The translations under genes and the position numbers were made by a program. Under the pieces are notes generated by a model. That model did not search any database, had not been told where the DNA came from, and worked only from the letters and a program-made list of their open reading frames with translations. Positions 34,507-45,654 of a stretch of 64,000 bases of DNA are shown here, in pieces. Location of the stretch: the NCBI GenBank assembly GCA_039881045.1, contig JAYWVB010000002.1, positions 868,001 through 932,000 on the forward strand. The letters are read 5' to 3'. Every line of letters starts with the position of its first letter. Position 1 is the first letter of the stretch. The DNA comes from Chaetomium olivaceum (taxonomy: Eukaryota; Ascomycota; Sordariomycetes; Sordariales; Chaetomiaceae).

Positions 34507-37500
34507 ATGACAGAGATGGACTCAGTACCCGAGGCTATAATGACAGGGGATGGCTCGCCTACCGTCGCCCTGTCGCCTGCTCCCATGGAGACAAAAATTG
34601 AACGGACTGACGAGTGAGTTAATTGCCTTCATTTTTGTTTTGTTGGAGAGACATGCAGGTGGCCTTAGTTTGCTTCACTCTTGTCAAACCCCAACTCGCT
34701 CCCCGACCCCTTTTCCCCCTTATTTTTGCCTTTTTGGGCGCATTTTGCAAAAACTTCATGTCAAGAGCAGTCCGATCAGCTCTTTTCGTTCTCTTTGCCA
34801 AGTTTGAATTGTTCTGGGAAGAGCTCTCGCCGGTGTTACCGTCAACCCTCCTTATCCCATTCGTTACTTCCTGCAACATCAACTTCACTGCCGCTTCGTC
34901 GGATATTTTATGCCCACATAACAGAGGGCTGACATGAGAGCCATGACCAGGTCTTTCCTACCAAGATCACGTTCCCAGAGGCAAGCTCGTTTCTCTTGTT
35001 CTGCCCTAGTACCGCCCATTCAGGCCATGGAACGAGTCTCAGTTATCCTATCCACTTGATCTCAGTGTTCCCCTTGTGTTTCTTCATTGCCCGTCAACCC
35101 TACCAGATATCTGCCAAGGCACAGATTCGACGGCGTTGTCGGGGTCAAACATTTCGGCCACATAGCGCTCAAGGCCAGTATGCTGATAAATACCACATTC
35201 AGTGACATGGGGATGGATGGGACTTCTGCATCCCGTATTACAGAGACTCCGGCCCAAGATGAACCCGTCGAGGTGTAAGTCATTCAAACCTTCTTCTCTC
35301 GAGTACCACGCGGTCTATCTCCCCTTCAACCTCTACCCACATGGTCGGGTATTTCAGTGCCCTTATGGTGGAAACTTGGAACCAGCGAGTTCATGATTTT
35401 CCCAAAGTTAGGGCTAAGATTTGGCTGGCTTGGTTCTAAAATTCGGGGGTCAAGTCGTCGAGCTTTACACTTCCAGTTCTCTGCCACACAGACTCGGTCA
35501 CACGCATTCTTCGAGTTATCAGATGAATGCTAACGCGTTGAAATACTTTTAGCATCGCCTCCTCGGAAGCAAAGAGCGAAAGTAGTCCTCGCCACCAACC
35601 ACCTTCTGTGGACCGCACTGCCTCTCCGCCAGCAGACTCATCCTATCCGTAAGTTCTCGCTCCTGTTTCCCATACACGTTCTCAAAGAGTATCTAAATCG
35701 AGCTGAGTAGGAGTCTCAACGGAAACCATCTGCCGCCAAACGGCGGAAATAATCTAATAAATTACGAGGATAACAAGCCAAGCAGCCCCACAGATACCAC
35801 CGAGGATATCGACCTGGATAACAACGAGGAACTCACACCACCGCCAGACTCGCCCATCGAGGATACATTGAGCCACACCTCAAGTATCCCACCTAATATC
35901 CTGCAGGACGAAATTGTTGTTGGAACCAACGCTCACAGCAAGCCTTCCCCAACCCGGGCTCTTGAAACGGACGACGTTGTGATGGGTGAAGTAGATGACA
36001 AGCCACTCATTATCCAGCATGCGAAACGGAAGCGGGTTTCAGGAGTGTATGCCGAATCTGTCGGTGAGAAGGATGTTAGCCCGGCACCCACCGAAGACCT
36101 GGATGTCCGCCGCCCGATCCGCCCCACCAAGGCACAGAGCGTCGGTGGTGTAAAGGGGGTGCTGCTTGGTTATTGGCGTGATTCGCCCGCAGAGAACGAG
36201 GCGGATAAGCATGGGGTCGTCGGGTTTATCGACATCCGAGACCGCCTCCGCACTCGCATCCAGCCAACAACTCGGGATGGCCGGCCGATGGACCAGAGAT
36301 ATCCGATCCCGCCCGGCCCTGGCGGTAGCTGGGTCACCTTTGACAAGGTAGCTTTCAATGATCACCTCGTTGGTCACAATCACCATGTCATCAAGGAATA
36401 CGTTAAGATCCGCGCCGAGGAATCACCGCAAAGATGAGGCGTCGGAGGAGAGGGCTAGGCTAGACCTAGAGGCTGCCGATGTGGCCGCCGAACGCGTGAG
36501 GACTAACCCGCCCCCGGATGCCGCCACGGCTCCTCTGGTTGCCTATGGGCCACAGGTTCCCGCCAATGCCGTCATTCCTAATCGACCGGAAAGCAAGAAA
36601 CGCCGCCTAGCTGGTTCCTTTGGCATACCGTCCGACTCGCCAAAGACCGGGCAGCAATCCCTCGATAATATACCCGGCACAAGACCGACGAGAATTCTTC
36701 TCGGTTACTGGAAGCTTTCCAGCGAGGAGGACCCCATGAACAAGCACGCGGTATTCGGTATTCTTGGCGCCAACGACATGTTCCGGGTTAAATTGACTCG
36801 TGAGACTCGCGATGGGAGAGCCGTTAATGGTAACTTTCCCAGTGGCGCCGGCGCGCTCTGGATCCACTGGGACGAGGTCGAGTTCGATCCCCACCTTCGG
36901 AAGCTTAGCAGGAACGAGGTCAAAGAGTACTGCCGCGTCCGGCAACGCCAGCTCGATTTCGGGGAGTCCCCCGAAGAACGTGTCGCGAATGAGACCAAGG
37001 CCGTCTACGAAGCTCAGCAACGCGTCGTGCAAAGTCTTGCCATCGGCATACCCCTCCGGAAGGACGATCCCGATCTCCTCCCCATCGCCATGAAGGGGGC
37101 CGTAGTATCCAACGGCCAGGTTCGCGGCTCCGGCAGCCCAGCAACCTCCTTCGTCTCCCCTAGACCCACCGAGGAACTTCGCCAGTCACGACGCCTCGAG
37201 AACGGGCCTCGTGCGGCGGCGACAGCAGCAGGCCGCCACCCCCTCCCCGACGTCGAGTTCGGCGCCGCCAACCGCACCCCGCCCGGGCCCAGCCCCGCCG
37301 CTCTCGAACGCACCAACTCCCTCGCCGCCGCGAGATCGCCCGCCTCGAGGCCGCCCAGGCACGCGCCGACATGCGCGCCGCCAGCCGCGAAACCTCCCTC
37401 GGCCCCGTCGCAGCGGCGGCCGCCGCGGCCGCCGCGGGACTACCCTCCAACCACCCCAACAACAGCAACAACAACAGCAACAACAACAGCAACACGGCAA

Positions 37501-37784
37501 ACAACGGCGGCGACGGCACCGGCACCGGCACCGGCCACGGCCACGGCAACGGGCACTTCCAGGACAACGTCTCGCGCCTCAACAAGGTGTGGGAGGCGCA
37601 GGAGGCTAACCGCCTCCGTGGCGCCGGCGCCGGCGAGGACGCCAAGATCTACATGGGCGTCAAGTACCAGCGCAAGCAGAACGGGCCCTTCCAGGGCAAG
37701 CTGGTCAGCCAGGGCATGATCATTACCATCGACGGCGAGGACTATGTCGAGTATCGCGTGCTGACGAAGCCGACTTTTTTTTGA
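34507..37784 (+). CDS. Hypothetical protein with two copies of an unrecognised GYW/TRDGR module
   Basis: I do not recognise the family. Four exons fit: 34507-34613, 35203-35274, 35553-35648 and 35711-37784; the first intron is long (589 nt) and all splice phases agree. The protein is mostly disordered and charged, but two stretches align: copy 1 (about 36153-36510) has LLGYWRDS, DKHGVVGF, TRDGR, GSWVTFDKVAF, VIKEYVKIRAEESP; copy 2 (about 36696-37040) has LLGYWKLS, NKHAVFGI, TRDGR, ALWIHWDEVEF, VKEYCRVRQRQL, GESPEERV. Each ends in a charged helix. Ala, Asn and Gly/His tracts follow, then a C-terminal segment with MGVKYQRKQNGPFQGK. Two frame changes occur, one at 36430-36432 (an extra A) and one at 37327-37329 (a missing base); they offset, and the conserved text continues across both. 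Function and location unknown; basic KRKR/KKRR patches would suit the nucleus. Confidence 0.7.
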
Positions 37785-39258
37785 GGGGTGGTGGGGTGTG
37801 TGTGTGGTGTGTGTGTGAGAGAGAGAGGGGGAAGGGGTTGGTTGTGTATGGATGGGATGGGGATGGGGATGGGTGGATGGGGTTTCGACGCCGACTTTGC
37901 GGTTCGGTCGGCTTTCGTTTATCATTACACCCCCTCGCACGCTTTGGTTCTCTTCGTCGTTCTTGAGAATGGGGTCGGCGTGCGTGGTCTGAAAATCTTT
38001 TCCTTGTGTGTTCTAAAGTTGGCTCTGATGGGATGGGCGATACCCGGATTCTTTTTTCCATGGCGTGGGGGGGTTCTCTCTCTATCTTCGGCCCTTCTTC
38101 CCATCTGTATAGGGGTTGTAATCGGTCTAGTGGGGCTCAAGGGGGGAGGTTGGGAGGGGATGGGGGCGTCTGGGAGTCCTGGACATGGATGGATGGATGG
38201 ATGTGCCTGGGATTGAGAGGGGGGGGAGGTTCTCACGACTGCTTTGCGTTTTTTTTCCCTTTGCTCTCTTTTTCTTTGCTTTTTGATGGATGATCCATTT
38301 TGATGGTCTTGCTTTCTACTCGCCGGCTGTGGGTATCGAATCAGTGGGGGAGAGATGTTTGTGGAAACTGTTGTTTACGACCTGAAAGGGGGTGGCTTCT
38401 TCCCTGCTTGGGGCCTCTGGCAGCCTGCTTCTTGCTCTATCTACCCCCGCGTTGCTCTCTCCGACTGGCATTAATAGCTAGCAGACATCCGTTGCTTTTA
38501 CCCCTGATTTGCCGGCCTCCTTTATATTCTGCTTGCTTGCTCATTTGCCTTGTGCACCGTTGTTCTGCTGGTGGTTGTTGGGGGAAGCGATACCACAGAG
38601 GGAGGGTCTCCCGCTCCCAAGGGAAACAGGTCTGGCAGACGTGTGTTATTTTTATGGCGAAGCGTTTATTTCTTCGAATATTACGGCCGTTGAGGAGAAG
38701 GTCTGTGTTATGTGTTATAGGTTCTGATATATGACTCTTAAACTGCATGCTTAATGCAATCCCTTACCTGCGTTTATCACCCACCCTGCTGTCCAGCCTC
38801 GTCTTCAGTTACAACATCCCAATCAGCATCGAGAAGCTTACTGTCTGTCGGTTTACTTCAGGGCAATCGAAAGAGCAATACCATTGAGGGAGTTGCGATG
38901 CTGAAACTATCAACTGGTGGCGTTTGGAAGGGGCGGTGCCCGGAATAGTCTTGCCTTAAGTTATCGAGCCGCCCATGATGTACTTTCCCGTTTCTCTATT
39001 TGCAAGCGCCTTGAGTCTCTCTACTACACTACAAAGCTTGTTCGAATACAGGCCGTTCCCGATATTAAACGCCTCAATGTAGGAAACCCCGAGGAAACAA
39101 AAATAGGCTGAATCCATGGCCATTGCGGCATCACATCATGTAATTTCATGTCGACCCGAACAAGGGTATCTCGCGGATTGTATCGATGAGCCATCGCCAC
39201 CTCCTATTCTCCAACAAAAAGAAATAAATAAAAAGAATCATGTAGCCGTCTCGGCCGT
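37785..39258. other. Convergent intergenic between the duplicated-module gene and zpr1
   Basis: About 1.47 kb holding two 3' ends. It contains GT- and GATGG-rich simple sequence (37785-37880 and 38190-38210) and no credible gene. Confidence 0.45.
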
Positions 39259-40710
39259 CTAGACATCATTTTCATACCCCTCCGTCTTCATATCCTTCAG
39301 CCCCAGGTCCTCCTCCTCCTCATCTGTGCGGTCATACTCCTCCACGGTCATCTGCTCGTCCGGCTGGGCGGGATCCTCTGCTGTGCTCTGGACATAGCTG
39401 CTGGCGAGGGGGTCCGAGAGTATGATAGTAAATTCCTTTTCGCCCTTGATGGCGGCGTTGAGGCCGTCAAAGAACTGCTCCCAGCGTGTCTTCTCTGCCA
39501 TATCTAGCGAGTCGTTCTTGCGCGCCTCCGGCCCGGTCTCGGCGTCGGCCTCGAAGATCTGGTTGTGCAGGTCGTCGCGCACCTGGGTAAGCAAGCCCTC
39601 GACCGTGGTAAAGCGGCCACCGAGGGTGCCAGGGTTGACTGTGAGGCTGAGCTCAGGGCATTCGAGGGCGCAGCTCTCACTCTTGAGGATGTCGCGCGCG
39701 AGGTCCTCGGGCTTGCGGACGTGGAGGGTGACTTTCTTGCCCTTCTCCGGAATCTCGCCGCCGGTTTTGACGTCGTTCGACTTGTACCCGCAGTCGTCGC
39801 ATGACGTGTTCATGATGACCACTTGCCGGAAGTGCGGGATCTCGACCATCTTCATGTTGGTCGTACAAGAGTGCATGCAGCCCGGGCAAGAGGCCGGGAA
39901 CTGGTAAACATGGTCGGGAAGGATGTTGCCTTCTTCGTCGAGATCGTCAGCTGGGCCGGTGTCGGCTAGACCGAGGGCTTCGTTCTGTTCGGGTGTGCGG
40001 AGAAACTCTCGCTTTGACCACTTGCCCACGCCATCGCGGGGGTCAGGGGCGATGAACGAGTTGCCCGCCGGGTCGTCGACCGAAACGCGAAACGGGAATG
40101 CTTCGCCGGCCAGCATCTTTCTGCCCTGAGCAATCACCTCGGCTACCTTGGCGTGCACCTCAGGCGTTTCCTCCTTGCGCTTCTCCTGTCCGAATTCTAG
40201 GTCATCGACAATCGTTGTCAGGAGACCCTCCACATTTGAGAGCTGGCCCTTGCCGGCGGGGACCTCCACGTCCAGTTCGATAAACTTGACGGTGGCGGTG
40301 TCGGACTTGATTACCTGGCGCTCGAAGTCGGCCATATCTGTTAACCGGAGCTCGTAATGGGCACCCTTGAGTTGGAAGGTGCCTGCGGGCTGGATCTCGT
40401 TGTTGCTGAAGCCGCATTCTTCGCAGGAGAAGGACATGACGATAATCTCGCGGAAATAGGGAATCCTGGTCAAGAGAAGGCGTGTCATACCCTGCAGGGT
40501 TGGCGGTTAGCAAGCGTCCATCAACGCGCCGGTCCTTCCGATTCTGTTGTGAATGCGTTTGTTGCGACTTACATTCTCGTGGCAGTTCATGCAGAGGGAC
40601 TCAATCTCCTCAACCACCTTCTCATCCTCGTCCTCCGTTGTCCCATTAGGGGCGGCCGCCGGAGTGACCTTCTCGGCCTTCTCGCCGATAGTGCTGAATA
40701 GGTCGGCCAT
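39259..40710 (-). CDS. zpr1: Zpr1 zinc-finger protein
   Basis: Zpr1 is an essential chaperone for folding of translation elongation factor eEF1A; it shuttles between cytoplasm and nucleus. Two exons, 40573-40710 and 39259-40491, with an intron at 40492-40572 (donor GTAAGT, acceptor TGCAG), encode 456 residues. It has the duplicated Zpr1 architecture: first C4 finger split across the intron (CMNCHEN then GMTRLLLTRIPYF, CEECGFSNNEIQ) followed by an alpha-beta domain with NVEGLLTTIVDDLE; second C4 finger CPGCMHSC ... CDDCGYKSNDVKTGG, again followed by TTVEGLLTQVRDDL and IILSDPLASSYVQS. The acidic tail ends GYENDV. Length and both modules are complete. Confidence 0.96.
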
Positions 40711-40982
40711 CTTGTTTCTTTTTGCGGTGGACTTTCCAAGATGTCTGTGCAGAGAAAATTTTGGAGGGGTAATTAAGCTGCAAAAGTTTTGGCGGGGTAG
40801 TAACTGAGAAGGCCTCTGAACCACAGTGGGGCTGCAGTGTTGGGCAGGCTTATGTCATGAACATAGGCTTTGTCTGCGGAACCTGATGTGACACATCCAG
40901 GCTTCCCGAAGGTTCAGGAACTCATCTGAACTTTCATGCTCGCCGGAGGAGTCACAGGCAATCAAGAGAGAAGTTCCAGGCC

Positions 40983-41599
40983 TTATCTTTGCATGAAGTC
41001 GGCAAGACTCAGACCGAGCCCAGGCCCCGAGTTCCGCGAGGCGCTCGATTGACTCAACAAAGCCTGCAATCCAGCTTTCCTAGACTTGGCTCGCTTTTTG
41101 CTGCTTGCGTTGGATGTTGTCTTTTGAGAGGTTGTTTCCTGGCGGTGCTGAATAGAGACGTGCTCATTCCCAACCTAGAAGCTTTATCGACTTTATCCGC
41201 CTTCGCTTTGCGACTTGTAATAGGAGGCGGCGCTGGGAGTTTGATATTTGTCATCCTGCCACAATGACCGCAGGTGAAGACTTTCATAGGTCCTAGGCCC
41301 GTCTGTGGACGAGGCTTCTGCTGCCCGTTCCCTTTGAGCTTTTGGAATGGGCGAGTCTTCTGGCTGTTTGTTTGCTCTGCTTTGACCTGCAGTTCACTGC
41401 CCTGGCCAAGGAGCATGATATGGCCGCAACAACTGCAAATATGCTGCCGATGCTTGTCCGACAGGGTTAGCTCGTGTTCGAACATCAGGTCGTTGCGACG
41501 GCTCATCAGGTATGCCGACGTCTCGGGGGCTGTGATTGCGAGTAGATGTCCTGCATCGGAGAGAAAGCTGAGAGACGCCGTCAGCTCGGTGGAATTCAT
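40983..41599 (-). CDS. rpr2: RNase P/MRP Rpr2-Rpp21-Snm1 family subunit (apparent frameshift)
   Basis: Subunits of this family bind zinc and help RNase P trim the 5' end of pre-tRNA. The start MNSTELTASLSFLSDAGHLL (41599) and APETSAYLMSRRNDLMF match the family N-terminal helices; zinc ligands are CSCCGH and CGHCGR, followed by LPAPPPI. In the printed frame the protein ends at 41054 with an unrelated tail. The neighbouring frame after a run of four T on the plus strand (41122-41125) reads TTSNASSKKRAKSRKAGLQ, then ALLSQSSA and finally LSLADFMQR with a stop at 40983, the expected ending for the family. One added base gives about 205 residues. An upstream ATG at 41675 is in frame but not conserved. 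Rpr2 versus Snm1 cannot be separated with certainty. It lies head to tail with zpr1, 272 bp away. Confidence 0.86.
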
Positions 41600-41876
41600 C
41601 TTGCTGATCGGTGTGATGTGTTGGTGAGCTTCTGGAGAGCATTGGATTTGTTGATGATGTGGAAAAATCACCATGAGTGGGTCTTGAAACTCGGTTCAAC
41701 AAATTTTACATCCCTGAAACCTCGATCGATCATTTTAGGTAGTTATACCAAAGTAATGAGATGGGATAGAAAACATTACCACGTAAAATAACTCAGTTGT
41801 TGAGGCTCCCAGAAGTTGATGGCTGCTTTATGAATATTTGCGAGCCATCTAGTTATAATTCTATGAAATCATGCAA

Positions 41877-42608
41877 TTATGCCCTGACAATGTCCCATTT
41901 GAGGTCCTTGATGCTGACCTCTTCGCCCGCCTTCTCGTCGTAATCGAACCATTCCCCCTCTGTCAGCTCTACGCCTTCGAACTTGGTATTTGACTCAATC
42001 CCGTCCGCCAGCCACTCTCCCTAACATCGGTCAGCACAGTTTGCAGTGTTTCACTTACAGGAGTCTTGCGACAAACCTCAGGAAGGAACTCGGTGAACTC
42101 GAGACCCCGGCAGTCGAACTCGATAATCTTTTGGGTTTTTGCGGGTTCGGTCTGCTCGTAAGGGGTTGGAGCGGCTTTGATCGTGGCCGAGGACTCCCTC
42201 TGCTCAAAGCACATAACTATGGTCAGACGGCGTTGAGGCGAAGACACCGGGGTGCGTTATACCTTGCAGTTTTTGCACTTCCACACAAAGTTGGCTTCGC
42301 CGCGGCTACCGCTCATCTCGTTGTTTTCCTAGGTGTTGTGTGAGCCTAGGCCTACCGAATTGAAGGAGAAAATATCTAAGACTCACGAAGCGGTTGACGG
42401 CGATAGGGTTTGGATGGGTCTCTCTACAAGATGTACATTGCACCTTGAAAGTATAAAAGAAGTTGTTCTCCTGAGTGTCTTGCGGTCTCAAGTTCGTTAC
42501 CCTGACCACAGCGTGCCCGGTTAACCACGGGTCTCTTGGCCTCATCATCTCTGGCGATAGGGGAGATGACTTACCCCCCAGCTCGGCCGAAAGTGTCAGG
42601 GCATACAT
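41877..42608 (-). CDS. DUF866/UPF0587 CXXC zinc-binding protein (C1orf123 family; apparent indel at first donor)
   Basis: A small conserved eukaryotic zinc-binding protein; the human member is CZIB. Biochemical role not established. Five exons: 42575-42608, 42387-42501, 42263-42328, 42077-42199 and 41877-42020. The protein starts MYALTLSAEL, continues VTNLRPQDTQENNFFYTFKV with the first CXXC (QCTSCRE), then SRGEANFVWKCKNCK with the second, and ends KDLKWDIVRA; two CXXC pairs and the length (about 160 residues) are typical. The exon 1 and exon 2 phases do not add up by one base (34 + 115 nt). The first donor sits beside a run of six C on the plus strand (42574-42579), and one more base restores the family's ELxG-VTNLRP junction. 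The other introns are in phase. Confidence 0.87.
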
Positions 42609-43272
42609 TGCGAGATTCTTCTGTGTTGGTTGATGTTTTCGCGGTGGTCAAATTTCCATACGGCGGCGATTTAGCAATGACGTGTTCTTGCTGATTTCCG
42701 AAACAAATGTGCCGATATGCAATCTCGTGGTGTTGAGGGGCAGCTGCACAGCTCGGATCTGCCCCTCATTGAGGAAAGTCAAGAAGCTGCCCCACCTTTT
42801 TCTATGTACATACACGGGCAGGTCCGATGGGTGCAGGTCAGATGGAAATGTGTTCCTACCCTAGCTCAGCGATGGCACCCACGATGTACCGTCCAATCTT
42901 ATGCCCTCTTTAAACTTTTGAATAACCTTTCTCTCTTGTCCCTCACTCTGTGAAATGGCCCAACGGTTGGTTGTCACCTGAAAAGTGTTTAACAAAGCCC
43001 GTATTCGTCCTGTCATGATGCTTCAGGTACTTGTAACTTACAGATCTGTCGATGAGTGGAGTCTCGAGCCAAGCTCCAAGTTCCGAGTGGATCCCGGCAC
43101 AGCTCAGTTCGGGCCAGTAAATTCCTTGCTCACAATTGACGTGATTTTGGAATTCCAACATCATCTCACCAAGTTTCGTGTTCAAGCTCAAGCTCCGATT
43201 CCTCGACGACACCCGGTTCCTCGGATCTGCAACCCGATCTCGCAGGTTCAGCTTGGCCGACATGCCGGGACG
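42609..43272. promoter_or_regulatory. Divergent promoter region of the DUF866 gene and the following plus-strand gene
   Basis: The 664 bp lie between two divergent starts. The plus-strand frame is open back to 42985 but only through non-conserved sequence; I place its start at 43273. No regulatory motif recognised. Confidence 0.45.
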
Positions 43273-45654
43273 ATGCTGGGCTTCCGGTCAATGGCAGCCC
43301 AGCTGCGGGCCTGCCACTGCCGGGCGTGCCTGCGATCAACAAATACGGCCGCACGGCGGGTGACGACGGGCAGGACAAACACCGCAGGACACCCGGGACG
43401 CCGTAAGCTTATGGCCAGCGATGTATTTACCGCCTGCTATAGCGCCATCATGGCAACAGCTGCCGTAGTCGACGCGGGCCGGAAAGACAGGCGCAGACGC
43501 GAGCTCGACGACAAGATAGCCGAGGCGAGGAGCAGCTTGGCTGGGTTGCTTGAGCAATCGGCCGGCCAGGACCTCGCAAAGGTCCTCTCGTCCCCGTATC
43601 CCGATGTCCCTTATTCTCGACCGCTGGAAAGGCTAGATGTCCTGCGCGACATATGCAAGCTTGAAGCCGGCTTCCTCCAGGACCTGCAAAAGAAGCGCCA
43701 AGACCGATTCAAAACAGCCCAGAACATTCGCGAGGCGCTCGGTCTACATTGGAACCCAGAGCTACCCAATACGAGGAAGACAACGTTAACCAGGTGCGAG
43801 GAGGTCATCGCGGCTGAGAGAGAATGGGATCTCGAGCGTCGGGAGCCTCAGACCGAAATACACATGGAGAAAGTGACCGATATGATTACCGACCTGGTGG
43901 ATCGGCTCATGGCAGAGGCCTGGTGGGTCACGGAGCTCGAAGCTCCCGGGACACATCCCGCTCTCATCAGCCCAGACTCGGCCAACACCATGATTCGCAT
44001 GCTGCGTTCCGATGGCTACCCTTGCTACACACACCCAGATTTGGCTCCTGCCTCGACTGTCGAACAGCGAGAGCGCCTGAACGAGGTTAATGTGCAGATT
44101 TTATCCGACTGGTCGCCGCCTTTTCGGGAGCGCTATGTTGCCAAGATCTGCTACAACCTGCTCGTATGCGGCGTTACCCCGGGCATCCAGAATTACAACA
44201 TGTTGATGTTCGGTTTCTCGTTCGTTGGCGAGCACCACCTGTCACAGGCCGTTGCGGATTCCTTCTTGTTTCTGAGTCACATGAAACCGACAGAAGCAAC
44301 ATATCTCTGCTTATTGCACCACTTCCGGTTGAAGGGGGACGTCGTCGGCTTCCAGGGCGTCATCAAACGCATGTTCGGTTGGGACGTCCGCGGGATAGGT
44401 CTGATGCGGAGGACGGCCGACTACGTAGAACGGTTTCCCGAACTCCGGGCCTGGGCCGCCGGGGACGTTGCCGAGGTCAGCGGACACTTCGTCCAGCGCG
44501 CCCCTTTCACCCAGAATGTGGCGGAAGCCATCTTGGAGGGCTTGATAGATTTCAACTTGCTCCGGGAGGGTGCAAAGCTAGTTGCGGTTTGTCTCCGTGA
44601 GCAATGGACGGTCAGCAGAGATTTGATGTGGAGGCTATTCCACTCTTGTCTCACGCTGCTTGACTCGGCAGCGGCCAAGATGGTGATCCGGGGATTGCTC
44701 GACAATATTGGCCAAACGTCGTTGATGCTTCTTGGTCCCGAGGCTGTCGGGCCCGCGCTCGTCCGACAACTGCGTCACCTTCTCAACATCTGGCAGGCGA
44801 CGGCGCCCCCGGGGATCAACGGTGTCGACCACGCCGGGTTTCGGTCCGTTAGCTCGATGGGGGAAGCCGAAGAAGGACGTATCCATCACCTCGCGACGGC
44901 CATCTGGATAAGGGAGATGTGGCACCACAGCAGCATGATGGTCTGGTGGCTGAGACGGGCTGACAGAAAGCTCCTGGATAGGGGCATACCCCTCGTCGAG
45001 CGACTCGATATGGTTCTATCCGTTCTCAACTTCGCGGCGGAGCGCCCGAGACAAAAGATGGAGAAGTCGGTGCACATCCAGCGCATTGCAAAGGTGGACT
45101 GGTTGATAGCGCAAACGTTGTCGACTGACTTCCACATCCGGCAGGCAGAGCATGTCCTTCTCAAGGCCGCCAATAAAAGGCTGCCGCGTGCATTGCGGAG
45201 GTTCCCGTTGTACCCTTTGAGGTTTGGCAAAAGGCAAGGATATGTCTACAAACGAATACGCGGTGCCATGTTGTATGACACACCGGGGACGCTGGAAAAC
45301 AATCTTGCCTTGTGCTTTCACGTCAGCACTGAGCTCGAATATCGGATCAAGAGGCTACTGGTGTACGCTCTCCCGCCGGTGTATGCCAAAAAACTCGAGC
45401 GGTCGCAGAACGACACGGGTGACGTCAGTCTTGAGAGGATTTTGGCTTATTTTTACCACTATTTAGCCAGTGCGAAGCACCAAGAGGAGCGGGCATTGGG
45501 AAGGGTTACGAGACCGGACCCCTTCTCACAACTACTTCTCGATGTGCCAGATCGCAAGTCGTTTTGGAAGGAAGATACGGTGCCGACGGCAGCGGCAACG
45601 GCAGCGCCAGCGCCAGCGGGAACTACCGCATCACCAGAGCGCCGCGGTTGGTGA
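43273..45654 (+). CDS. Large helical protein, probably mitochondrial (PPR-like, function unknown)
   Basis: One exon encodes 793 residues from the ATG at 43273. The N-terminus (MLGFRSMAAQLRACHCRACL, then RSTNTAARRVTTGR) is rich in Arg, Ser and Ala without acidic residues, a likely mitochondrial presequence, and includes a CxxC pair. The rest is predicted to be mostly alpha-helical, with stretches such as YVAKICYNLLVCGVTPGIQN, YNMLMFGFSFVGEHHLSQAV and PTEATYLCLLHHFRLKGDVV that look like degenerate pentatricopeptide-type helix pairs. Fungal proteins of this build often act in mitochondrial RNA processing or translation, but I cannot name an orthologue. The tail is Ala/Pro/Thr-rich. The frame extends upstream to 42985 without a convincing start. 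The gene is real by length and composition; the function is inference. Confidence 0.8.
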   Translation: MLGFRSMAAQLRACHCRACLRSTNTAARRVTTGRTNTAGHPGRRKLMASDVFTACYSAIMATAAVVDAGRKDRRRRELDDKIAEARSSLAGLLEQSAGQDLAKVLSSPYPDVPYSRPLERLDVLRDICKLEAGFLQDLQKKRQDRFKTAQNIREALGLHWNPELPNTRKTTLTRCEEVIAAEREWDLERREPQTEIHMEKVTDMITDLVDRLMAEAWWVTELEAPGTHPALISPDSANTMIRMLRSDGYPCYTHPDLAPASTVEQRERLNEVNVQILSDWSPPFRERYVAKICYNLLVCGVTPGIQNYNMLMFGFSFVGEHHLSQAVADSFLFLSHMKPTEATYLCLLHHFRLKGDVVGFQGVIKRMFGWDVRGIGLMRRTADYVERFPELRAWAAGDVAEVSGHFVQRAPFTQNVAEAILEGLIDFNLLREGAKLVAVCLREQWTVSRDLMWRLFHSCLTLLDSAAAKMVIRGLLDNIGQTSLMLLGPEAVGPALVRQLRHLLNIWQATAPPGINGVDHAGFRSVSSMGEAEEGRIHHLATAIWIREMWHHSSMMVWWLRRADRKLLDRGIPLVERLDMVLSVLNFAAERPRQKMEKSVHIQRIAKVDWLIAQTLSTDFHIRQAEHVLLKAANKRLPRALRRFPLYPLRFGKRQGYVYKRIRGAMLYDTPGTLENNLALCFHVSTELEYRIKRLLVYALPPVYAKKLERSQNDTGDVSLERILAYFYHYLASAKHQEERALGRVTRPDPFSQLLLDVPDRKSFWKEDTVPTAAATAAPAPAGTTASPERRGW

